Position numbers and translations under genes: made by a program. DNA of 64,000 bases, taken from assembly GCF_963675165.1 (NCBI RefSeq), contig NC_087377.1, positions 12,138,632 through 12,202,631 on the forward strand. The letters are read 5' to 3'. Under the pieces are notes generated by a model. It ran no database searches and was not told where the DNA came from. It was given only the letters and a program-made list of their open reading frames with translations. The first letter of the stretch is position 1; each line of letters begins with the position of its first letter. Shown piece by piece: positions 24,000 through 36,650 of the stretch. This DNA is from Halichondria panicea (taxonomy: Eukaryota > Porifera > Demospongiae > Suberitida > Halichondriidae).

Positions 24000-25165
24000 G
24001 TTCTACAGACTATCATGATAGAGGCTATAGTGTTTTACCCTTCGTATATTATAATTATATAACTATACGTAGAGATTGTCTCAATATAATAATTTATATT
24101 GCATTCCCTAATACAGGCAGGAGGTTATTTTTTGCTGTAAATTTGTCATTATTATAACGTGGTGTTTTTGACTTCCTCAATCAGAAATAGAATAAAGTGG
24201 TGTGTTTCTTTATGAATCAAGTGATTAAACTCGACAGTTATTATAACTACGCCTCGGTGTGTGGTAGTATGCGCATTATATATACCTATAGTATAATCTG
24301 TTGTTTTCCTTGCAGCTTTCATTATTCAGTATGAGGTACGTAATGTTGACAATGTAAACAATATAGCACTGCATCTGTTCATATAATTATTTAAACTGAT
24401 GAACAAAGAGTTAGAAAAAACAACAACAATTAAGAGAATTAAGCTACATTAATTATACAACAGTTACTGTTCTGTCAGATTCCTGCAGCAAATATAACAT
24501 TGTAATTTTCTTACCAGCACTAAAGCTTGTCAGAAAATAAGCCAGAAGAAATCTCAAAAAGATACTCACCCATTTTAGCTTTCAGTACAATATTCCTCCC
24601 ACTTGTAATCAATTATCTATTACTGAATTGCACCTCATATCATAATTATTGTCATCCGGAATTTGAACTCCTCTCTGTTATATAGCAACGTACATTTGCA
24701 TGTATGTGCTTTTTGATTCTTTACAACTGTTAGACAGTCTAATCAATTCAATTCAACTTCAATTAATTCAACAGAAACACCATCATTCATGGTGTTTCTC
24801 TTGTTTCCTATGCAAACAATTTTATATTGAGTATATATAGTGAGAAGCTGAATGTATAGACATACAGTTCATTGTGTTGGTTTAATTGGGACTGAACTGA
24901 TTGAACACTGAGAATAATTATTATAATTTATAGGGCATGTAGCTGTACACATCATAATAATATATAATTATTGTCATGCACCTGCAGTTTCCCCAACCAA
25001 AGGAATTGGTATAACATGCATGCAATATTATTCTCTGTGACACTGAGACATCTATGTAATAATCAAAATTACATACCAAAATTGTTTTAATTATATAGTC
25101 CTATGAATCGACATGTACAACAACAAACTGTATATATAGAGTGCAGCAACATAAAAACGCTAAAT
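24000..25165. other. Intergenic between R3 and R4, with orphan promoter-like block
   Basis: An AT-rich stretch without exons. At 24159-24340 it carries the GACTTCCTCA block and a following stretch (GGTAGTATGCGCATTATATA) that recurs after R5 at 29903-30040, suggesting a leftover gene start whose coding part has been lost. Confidence 0.4.
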
Positions 25166-25173
25166 GGCAATTC

Positions 25174-27452
25174 TTACAGTCCAACTGGTCCATATGCTTG
25201 GTTAGTGTTCAGTTCAATCTCCTCTTTGGGTGACATCTCCTCATAAACAGGACCAGCTGGTACAGTGGGTCTTACGTTAGCTTGTCCATCAGCTGATGGG
25301 GAGTATACTGCTGCCTTCTTATGAGAGCAAAGATACATCACTAGGACTCCAGTGAGGAATCCAATGATCATAAGCAGAACTGCCGTGACAACCACACTAA
25401 CGGAAACAGCAATTCCAAGGTCAGTACCAGTGAATAGAGTTGGGGATTGAGCTGTATATAGGTGGTTCAATATAGATGTGAATACATGCAAGTAACGGAA
25501 ACACTAGCCTTTGCAGACAATTTCCCCTGGATTTTTGTCCCACTCTCCTGTAGCTAGACAGGTGACAGTCATTATTCCTTCAGAGAACAATCCATCGTCA
25601 CACTGAAAGGTCACTTGTGTACCAGGAGTAGCTGGTACTGAATGATCACTGATGGTGCCATTCCTTGGTGGGTACAGTTGAGTTGTGCACCTCATCGGAG
25701 GAGCTGGAATTATCGTGAGAAGTAAGCATATATACACTTACAAGCAAATTGACTCACGAGTTGTGGGGGGAGATTGGGTAAGTTGGCTACACTCAGTAGT
25801 CTCAGGATCTGGACTCCACATCAGTGTACTCTCACATGTAACCACTGTAACAGCAGATACATACCCAGCGTCACACTGGATGGTTACTATGGATTCTGGC
25901 AATCTGCTGGACACCTGTACAAAGGCTCTGTTTGTAGAGTTGGTCAACATAGGACAGCCGCCTGAGAGGAAATCAGAAATTAATGTGACTGTATGTGTGT
26001 TTAATAATATTGATACTTGGCAGCTTACCAATCAAAAAGTTATACTCAGCAGTTGTACTGTTCCCAGCACAGTTGGTAGCCACAACACTGACAGTGTAGT
26101 TCAAATTGTATTGAGCTGTCACAGTGACGGAGGTGGATGTGAGGACAGTAGCAGAGAGCTGGGCCAGAGGTGAAATAATCACTGTGTAGGTTCGATCACC
26201 AGTCTCAGTAGGAGGGTTCCAACCAACAGTTACACTAACTTTATTGGCTGAGCTACTCAGAATTGAGTCACTGAATCCATTTGGTGGTGTGTTAGCTGTA
26301 GAAAAGTATTATGCTTTGCAAAACTTGCTATGCATGCATATAATCTCACTTGCTGTCAGTATGGTTAGTTCTTCCCTCAACTCAGGCTGCAATAAAGAAA
26401 GACAACTAATAGTGATTCCCTCCACCGCAGGGAAACTCAAACTTGAGGTGATCACTGAACTGGTAGAATTAAACATGATAAATGTAACGGTGTACTGATC
26501 TCGTTGGAATGGAAGTTCTGTTATTCTATCAAGTATCAAGTCCCTTGTTGGATCAGGTACGTCCCATTCCAGCAAAGCCCCAGGCACTGTACAAGTGAGT
26601 GAGATCACATCTCCAGCACAGGGGGTCTCAGTGTAGTCACGAGTCAGACCACCTAGCACCAAGGGTACACCTTTAGGAAGGAGATCTAGAATCAGATTTA
26701 GATATTTGCAAACATAGACACTATAGACTCTAGTATAGGCAGGACACACACATTTATTTTCTCTCAATTTCAAGCTACCTTAATAACTATAATTATTCTC
26801 AGAAATCTGGGGAATTTGGATAACAACGTAAATGATCCAGTGCATGACGTTTTATTTCTTCAATCACGTATCTATACTAATATTATACAGTATCTACAGT
26901 TCAGGCCCTACTGTTAACAGTGAAGATGACCATCTATAGCCTTGGCAAAGCCGAAGAAAAATAGCTCATAGAGTGAAGTGTTACAACAAACCTACATCAA
27001 TTTTACTATTCTTTTGTGCAGCTATAGCTCTGCATGTGTACATGCATGCACACTGACTTATATGAATTTGTACTCTGATTGTTTGGATTAATGTTCAGTT
27101 GTACGGAACATGTTACAAGATAAGTTTGCACATGCGCAGCAAACAGTCAGTAGCCCTTTTTTCACTCAAGACTTGTGGAGGAGGCTAATTGCATCTCTGA
27201 TAAGCTAAAAGAAAATCTTCCCTCAGACTCCCTTACTTAATTCATCTTCCCCAATAGCCATTAATCCTACAGTCATATTCATTTGCAAAATAATGATTTC
27301 ATAAGATGAAACATGCAACGTGATTGTTCATTTGAGGGTACTTTCTCTCTGTTCTCACAATGAATATTAATACCTATACACTACAGTGACTTACCAACCA
27401 CTAAAACCCAAATAGTTCTAGATATAGCCTCAGCTTGTGTCATCAGAGTCAT
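25174..27452 (-). CDS. R4: Ig-FN3-sushi x2 transmembrane receptor, 445 aa
   Basis: Minus-strand exons, 5' to 3': 27395-27452, 26350-26685, 26029-26295, 25758-25961, 25509-25703 and 25174-25451, totalling 1338 nt. The start encodes MTLMTQAEAISRTIWVLVV, a signal anchor or signal peptide; a second ATG is at 27443. Then come an Ig domain (SLTC, LLEWDV, ISC), FN3 (GWNPPTETG, YTVSVVATNCAG), two sushi domains, a TM helix (SVVVTAVLLMIIGFLTGVLV) and a tail with VYEEM and NQAYGPV. YEEM is of the YxxM type favoured by PI3K SH2 domains, unlike YEEV in R2 and R3. It has one sushi domain fewer than its neighbours. The intron after the exon at 25509 has a GC donor (AAAG/GCTAGT), the only non-canonical site in the model. 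It is head to head with R5, 204 bp apart. Confidence 0.85.
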
Positions 27453-27655
27453 TATGAAGATGGGGAGGATCTAAAGGTTACTGTGACTGACTTGACTGAC
27501 CAGTTCACCATCAGATCTATAACCTATAGAAGGTAGAAGATGGGCTCTTTAATGTTTCTCTAGATCTAGACTACACCCACAAATTTAACACAAGCAATTT
27601 AGTGGTGTTTGTGTTCTTAAAATGTTATTGATCTAGATTCTGCAATAGATCTAAA
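27453..27655. promoter_or_regulatory. Possible divergent promoter between R4 and R5
   Basis: 203 bases separate the two opposite start codons. No TATA box or RUNX-ETS block of the R2/R3 type is seen here, so regulation may differ. The call rests only on the head-to-head arrangement. Confidence 0.3.
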
Positions 27656-29846
27656 ATGCAAGTAAAAGCAGTTACTATTATTCAGTTGTTTGCTGTTGCT
27701 GCAGGTAGGACTTAGGTATAATTGTGTGTTCATGCACTAGAACCTTGACTTTAGCTAAAATTATTTTTGTATGCAGCCACACTGACATCCACCTCCACTG
27801 TGTCCTGTCCTGATGACACTGTCACCTTCACCTGCACTCTGCCTGGTAGTGTCATACGATGGACGGTCACTTCTCCACAACTACAAGTATTCACCATAAC
27901 TTTAGACACCAGCAACATTGATGTCACACGAGGTAATCCAGCATTCCGTGGTGTTCTCACTGACTCCAGTGGAGGAATTAATGCTCACTGCCACTCTCAC
28001 CTCACTGTCTGAGGCCTCCATTGTAGAGGGTACTATGGTGGAGTGCTTGCATGGGAGCGAGCTCACGAGAGGGTCCTCATACCATCACTATGGCTGGTGA
28101 GTTGACTGCTCTTTGTTTTGTAACATTATATAAAAGTGTGGAACAAGTGATTAATATACCCACATGCAGATCCACCCTCACGTCCACTCAATTCAAGAGT
28201 ATCCTCCACTCTAAACCAACTCAGCTCCTCTATTATCACTCTGGACTAGGACCCTCCCTCCTCTACTGGTGGTGTGTCAGTCAGCTATGTCGTCACCATC
28301 TCCCCAACACCTCTCTCCGGGTCACCAGTCACCGTGGAGACCACCTCAGCACAGATATAACTGTTCCTACAACACTCCCTACAATATGACCATCAGAGCT
28401 GTCAACTGTGTTGGAATGAGTCAAGAGAGTTTAATTGAGGATATGAGTAAGCCATTTCATGGTCATATACAACAATCAGGTATACTTTTAACGCAGTTGT
28501 GTGTCCCACACCGTCTACTGCTGCTGGTGTGACCATCACCAACACACCTCTTGTCACTATTGGTGGATCCATGTTCACCTTCACTTGTAGTAGAGATAGT
28601 GAAGTGAGAACCTCAACCTGTGGCAGTAGCGGGTGGTCTCCTAACCCTGGGACCTTTGACTGCAGCAGTCCGATTACAGGTATCATATAGGGGCAATTAA
28701 CTCTCTAAAAGGAATCATATCCCCAAGTCAGCTGTGGTTCTCCTGCTGCACCGTCTAGAGGCAGTTTGGACATCAATGGTGGGACACCACCCTTCTCACT
28801 GGGTTCACAGGTAATCTATCGCTGTGATGAGGGACTGTTCCCTCCTGATGTGAGAACCAGTACATGCACTGATGTGGGGGATAGGGGAGAGTGGGTGGAC
28901 ACTCCTGGGAGCTTGGTGTGCATAGAGAGGCCAGGTGAAATGTAGTTGGGCCAAGCCAACTTCTAGGCAGGCCGGTAAAAAAATTCTGAAGAGTGGGAGT
29001 TTTTAGACTCTTAAATTGTTAGGCTTCCTAAACCACACTGAGTTTTATGGTAACCTTATGGAGTGGGTGGTTGTGGGTGTTTTTCTAGCAAAAAGTGACT
29101 CGCTTACATTCGTGAAGCGTGTAATTAAGTTGGCTTGGCCTTGTTCAGAGGATTTTTGATTTCCTTCATTCTATAATTTCTGTGAATTGTATTAGCTTAC
29201 GTACACCGCTTTCATTCCACACTTTCTTAACTATTCAATGGCAGGTTATTGGATGCTCGTGTTGAGCTGATTGAGATACAAACATGTACTCATAGTCATT
29301 ATCTGACCGTCCCTATAGTCAACTGCTCTCTTCCTCTTGAGCCCTGCAACGGTGGTATAGTGGACTATGAGAGGTGGTTGAACGAGATAGTGTCAGAGGG
29401 AACAGTGCTGACTTACCAGTGTGACAGTAGACTCTCACTGACTGGACCCAACAACGTCACTTGCACTAATGCTGGAGTCTGGAGCACAGAGCCTGAGGCA
29501 ATCATTTGTGTACTTATAACTGAAGGTGATGAGCTTTGTAATTGTTTGCTATCTACTATATATCCCATCTCACAGTTTCTACTGTCGCTCCTTTGTTCTC
29601 CACTTCTGCAACTGTCGCTATCAGTGTGGTCATCACTTTCATTGTCACTCTAGTCATTGGATTCCTCACTGGGCTCCTAGTGATGCATGTTTTCTCTCGT
29701 AAGAAGACGGTGTACTTCCCGGCAACTGAAGGACAAGCTAACGTAGGACCCACTATACACTAGCTGGTCCTGTTTATGAAGAGGTGTCACCCACAGAGGA
29801 GATTGAACTGAACACTAACCAGGCGTATGGACCAGTAGGACTGTGA
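27656..29846 (+). pseudogene. R5: Ig-FN3-sushi x3-TM receptor copy, broken
   Basis: Exons by homology with R2: 27656-27704 (signal MQVKAVTIIQLFAVAA), 27777-28096 (Ig), 28170-28446 (FN3), 28497-28679, 28728-28934 and 29319-29525 (sushi), 29576-29846 (TM and tail). Splice sites are preserved, but the Ig exon has a 4-base insertion near 27980 and a disrupted C-terminal strand near 28045. The FN3 exon has TAG in place of the conserved Trp codon (28247-28249) and a 1-base shift near 28355. The tail has a 2-base insertion creating TAG before YEEV (near 29760). Several independent lesions argue for a true pseudogene. An AATAAA lies at 29881-29886. Confidence 0.85.
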
Positions 29847-29849
29847 ACC

Positions 29850-30570
29850 TCGTTCACTCTTTATTTTAATATTCAATAGCAATAAAACTTTCATTATTAT
29901 ACCGTGGTTTTTCTGACTTCCTCAATCGAGTAATAAAATCTTTTGAACCAAACTCGAAAGTTGTTATAACTACGGTGCATGTGTGGTAGTATGTGCATTA
30001 TATATACCCTATAGCTTTCAATAATCTATTGCAGCTTTCATTACAATGTAAACAATACATGTAGCACTGCATCTGTTCACATAACAAAGAGTAAGAAAAA
30101 CAACAGAATTTATTGTCAGACTTGTCCAGATTCCTGCAGCAAATATAAATCACAGCACATAAAGCATTTTAAATTATTATTAACGAGTCTCGCTATGTTT
30201 TGCTTCACTCAAACAGTATTAGATGGTACATGTATCATAAGAGGTTTTAGTTTTTTGACAATGAACCCACACTCATTACAGTAGACTATCGTTAATCCGG
30301 CCACCCTTAGGACAGTGCAGCTTGGCCGGTTAGTTACAATAGCCGTGGCTTAAAACTTAGTGGTGGAAAAGGGGGAGAGAGTGGGTGGAGCAACAAGGAT
30401 AAATAGTGGTGGAGAGAGTGGCTGAAGTGACCGAATGTACATAATTATAGGTAAAGTCATCCTAAACCTAAACTTAAAGCAGGGCTTTGAGTTTAATGTT
30501 CATATATAATAATATAAATAATAATAATAGAAACTGTTATGCAGTAAACAACTATAGATATCATTACGCA
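29850..30570. other. Intergenic with orphan RUNX-ETS-like block and a Tigger-like end
   Basis: CGTGGTTTTTCTGACTTCC is at 29903 and a decayed CAGTAGACTATCGTTAATCC terminus is at 30280. No exon was seen. Confidence 0.4.
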
Positions 30571-30574
30571 GACT

Positions 30575-31370
30575 CACGTTGGATCATGTTGTTCTATTCT
30601 CCCTCTGAGGATCATTCTCCCCAGAAGCTGACAGAGTGAGGTGAGACAGTCCACTCCAGCAGACTGCACTAGGGCATTGTCACTGCTCTGTGACATGGGT
30701 GGAGGGAGATGCATGTAAATTAATAACTGGAGTGTATACATTACATATTGAAATTGTTTAAACAATGGACACAAAAGTGTTTTGGAGCAAACGTTAACCT
30801 GTGCTATTGTAAATAATGTCTTCTATACGTTCTATACAGTCTCATTAATATAGTGTTAGAGCGACATTGAACGCACTCAAAGAAATGATCATGAAAGAGA
30901 AAGAGAGTATTAGAGCAACATTGAACACATGCACTCAAAATAAATGTAGCGTACAACAAAAATACAAATACAAATACAAGCAATTAAATGTTCTGTGCAA
31001 TCCACTACTCTGTTTCAGTGAAGCACTTTACTGTAGTGACGACCATTGCCTATTCACCTCGGAAAAAGTGGTCAGGTTGAAACCTGACTAACCTGACTGG
31101 TGGCTACGGCCCTGCACTACTCTGTTTCAGTGAAGCACTGGTGTCTAAGAAATTTCAACCCATACACTTGTACTATCACTAAAGCAACTGGAGAGTTTAT
31201 ATCTTACTTATCTCACCCGTTTGAGCAGTGTCTCCAGGAGGTTGATGTGTTGAGGGTAGTGTCTGTGTTGTAGTGTCTCAGCACAGAGGAGGAGGAGGGA
31301 GGACACTCGGTCACCACACCCACTTACATCACTCAGCTCTCCAAGCAGGAGAATGAAACTGGAGAGGGGG
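30575..31370 (-). pseudogene. HEAT-repeat-like gene fragment, copy H3 (two blocks)
   Basis: Minus-strand block 30585-30695 reads ALVQSAGVDCLTSLCQLLGR followed by MILRGRIEQHDP. Block 31215-31320 reads DRVSSLLLLCAETLQHRHYP followed by QHINLLETLLK. Both recur at 35546-35660 and 36150-36250 with similar flanks. They look like helical-repeat exons of the same gene as the 3-kb and 36-kb fragments. No open gene can be built across them. Confidence 0.45.
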
Positions 31371-31604
31371 GTACAAGATTAGTAAAACTGCCTCAATTTA
31401 CATCACACAACACATTCACAAGCTGTACTCAACCCTTGGATCCACTAGTGACCAGTGACCACCACCTTTATACCACATGCACATGTACAAAGTACCTTAT
31501 CAAACACATCTTTGTACATGATCAGTACACCTAATCTACACAACATCAACATACCTTTATCCCATACCCCACTACACCCTCAATCACATAGCATATCCAC
31601 ACAT

Positions 31605-31800
31605 ATCACACACCCTCACCCTTCACTCTTCTCCTACAGCTCTCCCAGCTTGTGATAGTGTGAGTCCATACATCCTCCCTTCCTCATTTTGGGGGCCAGG
31701 GAACCACACGAGTACATCTGCTGGTCTGGATTGTCATGAATACGATGCACCACGCCAAATACAGCCGGTCCATGATCAATATCAGAGGAGCTGAGGAATG
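31605..31800 (-). pseudogene. Conserved exon fragment, unrecognised (duplicated at 34.3 kb)
   Basis: The minus strand reads SSSDIDHGPAVFGVVHRIHD, then NPDQQMYSCGSLAPKM and GLTLSQAGRAVGEE without a stop, so it was probably once coding. A shorter copy lies at about 34335-34430. It sits between the H3 HEAT-like blocks and a death-domain relic; the family is not recognised. Confidence 0.35.
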
Positions 31801-31879
31801 GGGAGGAAGAACAGTAATTGAATAATAAATTGCTTCTAATCCCAAAATGTATACTGACTATAATTATACATACTCACTA

Positions 31880-32220
31880 GCCTCAGGAGTTCCTTTGCCA
31901 TGCAGTTGATCCTATCTTACATGGTCTGCCAGCTCCTCTAGGTTAATTAATTGGTCTTCCAGAGTAATTAACTCTTCATCATCCATTAATAGTCAATCAA
32001 GCAGCTGCAATGAGACAAAACAGGTGGTAAAGATCCACTACACAATAAACATCAAGTGAGACAGGGATTTAGCTCTGATAAAGGGTCATGCAATCTATAA
32101 CCATTATTTGATGGACATAAATGATAAAGGGTCATGCAATGTACATAATCATTACTGGTTGGCTGGTCTCTGGGAGGAACTCCCTCATAACCACGGAGGC
32201 TGACATACACAAAATATGCT
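31880..32220 (-). pseudogene. Death-domain exon relic and adjacent duplicated block
   Basis: Decayed text matching the second death-domain exon of R6 (ELADHV, then a remnant of AKELLRL) lies at 31880-31985. The following 31990-32220 duplicates 40290-40560, including the words AAAGGGTCATGCAATCTA and GGGAGGAACTCCCTC. Confidence 0.4.
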
Positions 32221-32299
32221 CATGTAAATTGTATCTAGAAAGTGAAAGCACTAGCGAATGCAGTGATGTCATTGTAATGACGTAATAAAACGTCTCATG

Positions 32300-32755
32300 C
32301 TTCACATGGAGGCTAGGTATCACTGGTCAACTATAGACATGGTTCAAACACTAATAGACAACACTTCATGGCAATTGGTAGAAGAGCTTCCTCCCCTCTA
32401 CGAGTTTTGCATGTATCTGGTGTTCCTCAAGTTAAGGAAGCATCTTGGGGCCTATGCTTTTCTTAGTCTATATCAATGATCTACCAGAAAAATTAACTTT
32501 GAAACTTGTGCAGATGATGCCAAACTAGTTGCCCCCAATAACGTCTTGCAGTGATCATACAATTATACTATTTTCGTTTATCTATGGTCCGTCCAACAAA
32601 GGGAAACCAAGTTTATCCTAGGAGGCTACATGTCCCAGAACAACAGACTACAAAACTCGCCTCACTAAACTCAATATGCTCCATGGTTTGAGCTCCAAGA
32701 CATTAGTGAAGTGTCTTAAATATACCCGCCAGATAATGTAGAGCTGAGTACACGT
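32300..32755 (+). mobile_element. Non-LTR (LINE) reverse-transcriptase relic
   Basis: One frame reads SILGPMLFLVYINDLPEKLT, the conserved RT block before the catalytic motif. A neighbouring frame then gives CADDAKLVAP, a variant of FADD. Further on, a stretch reads like the C-terminal NRLQ...TRL.KLN...FELQDIS region of jockey/CR1-type LINEs. Frameshifts and stops make it inactive. Confidence 0.65.
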
Positions 32756-32770
32756 CTATGTACTCACCTC

Positions 32771-32913
32771 CAATCTAGTTCGTAGCTGGTCAAGACCAAT
32801 TGCTCCTCTCCGAGATGATCAGTCAGCTCCTTCCATGTTGAGCAACTCTTCATCCATTGGTAAATCACTCCCATTAAGCATCCAGCATTGTCATTGCAAC
32901 ACGTATCTTCAAT
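32771..32913 (-). pseudogene. Death-domain exon relic related to R6
   Basis: After a TAG acceptor the minus strand reads IEDTCCNDNAGCLMGVIYQW, then MKSCSTWKELTDHLGEEQL, against IEDSCGVNHGGCLTEVIDQW and TWRELAGHLHNIGEEQL in R6 exon 45988-46153. It is open for about 45 codons but lacks the exon end and its partner exon. Confidence 0.55.
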
Positions 32914-33479
32914 CTATAGTGGTCCAGGAGAAAATGAGATTAAAGTGGGTAGTATGATTAAATTAACTAATAACGTATTTATTACTAGCACTTATACATT
33001 GCAAGTATAAAGCTTAAGGTGTGACAAAACAATGGTTAATCACATCAGCACAATGTAACAGGATTGCAAAATAAAACCACAGCCAGCTAGGTTCATAATA
33101 CAGTCAAAGGTTTCTTACTGGGTATGTGTAGTGTAAATTGTTTTTGCGTTAGAATAATGAGCACGTCTTTTCTCCACATACAAAAACAAACAAGTAACAA
33201 TCTTGACAACATCAACAAATATATAGTAAATTATCAGTACAGGCACTAATCATGTTCAGTGCTGTTAGTCAGGAGACTCTATGATGAGGAATTGGAGGAT
33301 ACACAATCTTTGACCAGCCAAGTCCATGAGCTACTGAAGGCACACGTAATGAAACCACTCAAAGTAGGCAATGAAATAGCAAATCTAAGATCCACTCACC
33401 ACTTTTGGTACAGACTTTAAGAGTGGACAAGTAATAACAAAAAACAGATGGTAAAGATCTGCTAGAGACGATAAACATT

Positions 33480-34440
33480 AACAATGACGACGCATGTCCA
33501 GCCTCCTCTGTATTTCAGTGAAGCACTGGTGTCTAAGAAATTTCAAACCATACACTAGCTAGCTATCAATCACTAAAGCAACTGGAGAGCTACTTTCATA
33601 TCTTGCCTCAATTTACACATTCACAAGCTGTACTCAACACTTAGACACTTGGATCTTTGTGTATACCACATGCACATCTACAAAAGTAAGTGACCCCTTA
33701 TCACACACATGATCAGTACACCTAATCTACAACATCAACATACCTTTATCCCATACCCCACTACACCCTCAATCACATAGCATATCCACACACACCACAC
33801 ACCCTCATCTAGTAGAGCCTTGCAGTTCTCTTCTCACTCTTGCAGCTACCAATAGCTAGCGTTCTAGTGCAGAGCTAACTACTTAGTAGAGTGGCAACAC
33901 TCCATGGACAAGTTTTGCTACACACTCTTCTGAAAAGGCTGCAATGGCATTCCAAGCAAAAGTAGGCATAACTCGAGAACGAAGCATTATATTGCAATCC
34001 ACTAATTAAAATCCAAGTAAACATGACTAGAAGCCTATAGAAACTCATACTTACAGTTCATTGATCCTTGAGCAGCTATATAGCAGTCTACACACACAAA
34101 CACACTACCATATACCTCGCTTGCACATGCGCACCGATGCATAATTATTATACTCCGCCTCAATTTACATGACACAACACATTCACAAGCTGTACTCAAC
34201 AATTGGACACTGTGTTACCCTTATCAAACACATCTTTGTACATGATCAGTACACCTAATCTACACAACATCAACATACCTTTATCCCATACCTCACTACA
34301 CCCTCAATCACATAGCACATCCACACACAACACACACCCTTACCCCTCACTCTTCTCCCACGGCTCTCCTGGCTTGTGATGGTGTGAGTCCATACATCCT
34401 CCCCTCAGGATCAATACCAGAGGATCTAAGGAAGGAGCAG
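33480..34440. repeat. Repeated copies of the 31.1-31.7 kb segment
   Basis: 33500-33800 and 34150-34430 repeat the segment seen at 31110-31680 (AAGCACTGGTGTCTAAGAAA, ATTCACAAGCTGTACTCAAC, TACCTTTATCCCATACC). Between them, 33920-34140 is a reversed copy of the ATTATGCCTCGAGGCG-type repeat. Confidence 0.55.
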
Positions 34441-34449
34441 AAGAATATA

Positions 34450-35540
34450 ATTCACCTGATTTGCTTCTTACGACACAACATCAAAGAATATTACACAATC
34501 TTTCAAACAGCTGTTCAGATAGTAACATGGTCAAAAGAGCTTTAAGCGCTCAATGTACAACAATATTGATTGCCAAGCAGCAGCTTACAAGGTTAGAGAA
34601 AGAGATAGAGAAACTTTGAGTGCTGTCAGGAGTGCATGAATATTCATGCACTCCTAGACTGGTACATGGTGCTGTACATACAAGATGGAGATAAGACAAG
34701 GAATGTAGTGGTCACCCACAACTTGGTGATCTGTTACAGAACACAAAAGGATTCGGAAGGTGATATAATATTATACCGTAGTGAAAAAAATTTGTGATAC
34801 ACTCCACACTAGCTAAACTGTAACATAATTGCAAAATAAAACTAACCAGTTAGGTCTCATAATACAGTGCAACTATCTTCAAAGGTTTCTTAATGGAGCT
34901 TTCATACTTGTAGTGTTGTTTTCACACGGTCAGCTAGTGAACAAATTAGAAAATAACTATTCTCCACACACAATGAATGAGCTGAGCAAACAATACAATC
35001 TTAACAGTTACACGTCAAATTATCAGCACAGCCTATATAATCTAGCTAGCTGTACAGTGTCTCACCATATATAGGCCTTGGTGACGTTGGTGAGAGCAGC
35101 AGCTTTCCCTTGTCTAACTGAGGGTATGCCCAAGGTTGGCAAAGAATAGTGTGAACAGTTCATCTAGCCACGATCTGAGGAGACCAGCAGTCACTCAGTT
35201 ACAAGTCACTAACAAAGCTCCAAATCAAAAACTTAATACAATAGTTATAATTATAGTGTAGTGATATCTACAGATAAAGGAAGTGAGAGCACAGTGCCAT
35301 ACACTTGATTGAATAAAAGTTGACAGATAAGCTTTTTGGATTGTCACTAATCAATTAACATGGCAATTGTACTAAAATTAGTTACAGTGTTTTTCTCTTC
35401 TTGGAAGCATCTCAGGAAGTTACCACAGGCGACTAAAGAAGGGGGCGGGATATGAACTGATTTAAGTTGTTGGCCTAAGTCATAATTATTATTTATACAA
35501 GCCTAGGTCATGTAGCTACGTATTATTATAGTCAATGACT
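34450..35540. other. No gene recognised; short perfect palindrome
   Basis: A 28-bp perfect palindrome lies at 34628-34655 (AGGAGTGCATGAAT and its complement). Open frames here show no domain. Flanking intronic words resemble 33 kb. Confidence 0.35.
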
Positions 35541-35545
35541 CACAT

Positions 35546-36587
35546 TGGATTGTGTTGTTCTATTCTCCCTCTGAGGATCATTCTCCCCAGCAGCTGATAG
35601 AAGAGTGAGGTGAGACAGTCCACTTCAGCAGACTGCACCAGGCATTGTCACTGCTCTGAGGGGTGGGGGGGGGTACATGTAATTAAGTGGAGTATGCAGA
35701 TCTCGTTATCCATTGAAATAACGGAAACAAGGACAGAGCAACATTGAACACTCAAAGTAGTTAGATACATGTAGTCACAGTACAATTACACAAATACAAG
35801 AAAATGTTCTGTGGAACCTACTTTGAAAGTTTCTTACAGTGTCCGCTTTTGAGGAAATTTAGGTGATCTAGCTGGCTAAGAAATTTCAACCCATGCTAGC
35901 TATCGATAGTACAACATACGTACATCACTAAATTAACTTTATAGACTTAAGAGATTATATAAATAGGGTCACCACAAGAGGACGCCCGACATATGTGCGC
36001 CTGGATATTATCACACAATGACATCAATGTACTGAACTTATAGTGATTCGTGCACGCATGTCAGACCTCCACTGGGGTCATACTGAATGACAAAATGAGT
36101 ATATCACAAAACATAATTCAACTACTTTTATATCTTTCTCATCTCACCAGTTTGAGCAGTGTCTCCAGGAGGTTGATGTGTTGAGGATAGTGTCTGTGTT
36201 GTAGTGTCTCAGCACAGAGGGGGAGGAGGGAGGACACTCGGTCAACACACCTACAAGTAGTAGAATGAAACTGGAGGGGGTTTACAAGATTAGATTTGGT
36301 TAAAATTGCTATTACGTAAACTCTGCAGTGCCTTGATTTACACCACACAAAACATTCACAAGCTCATGCACCTATGTATATAAGAAATCTCTTGTGTACA
36401 TTGGCATATTTACCACAACATCACATAAGCATGTATGTACCCTTATCACAAACACTTATGTACATAATATATAAGCTAGCATACCTTTATCCCCATACCC
36501 CACTACACCATAAAGTTCCACACATTGTCATGGAGACACTACAACAGTATGCTCACCAGTCGTCTCACGTACGGTTTCAGACAATCC

Positions 36588-36650
<63 letters not shown>

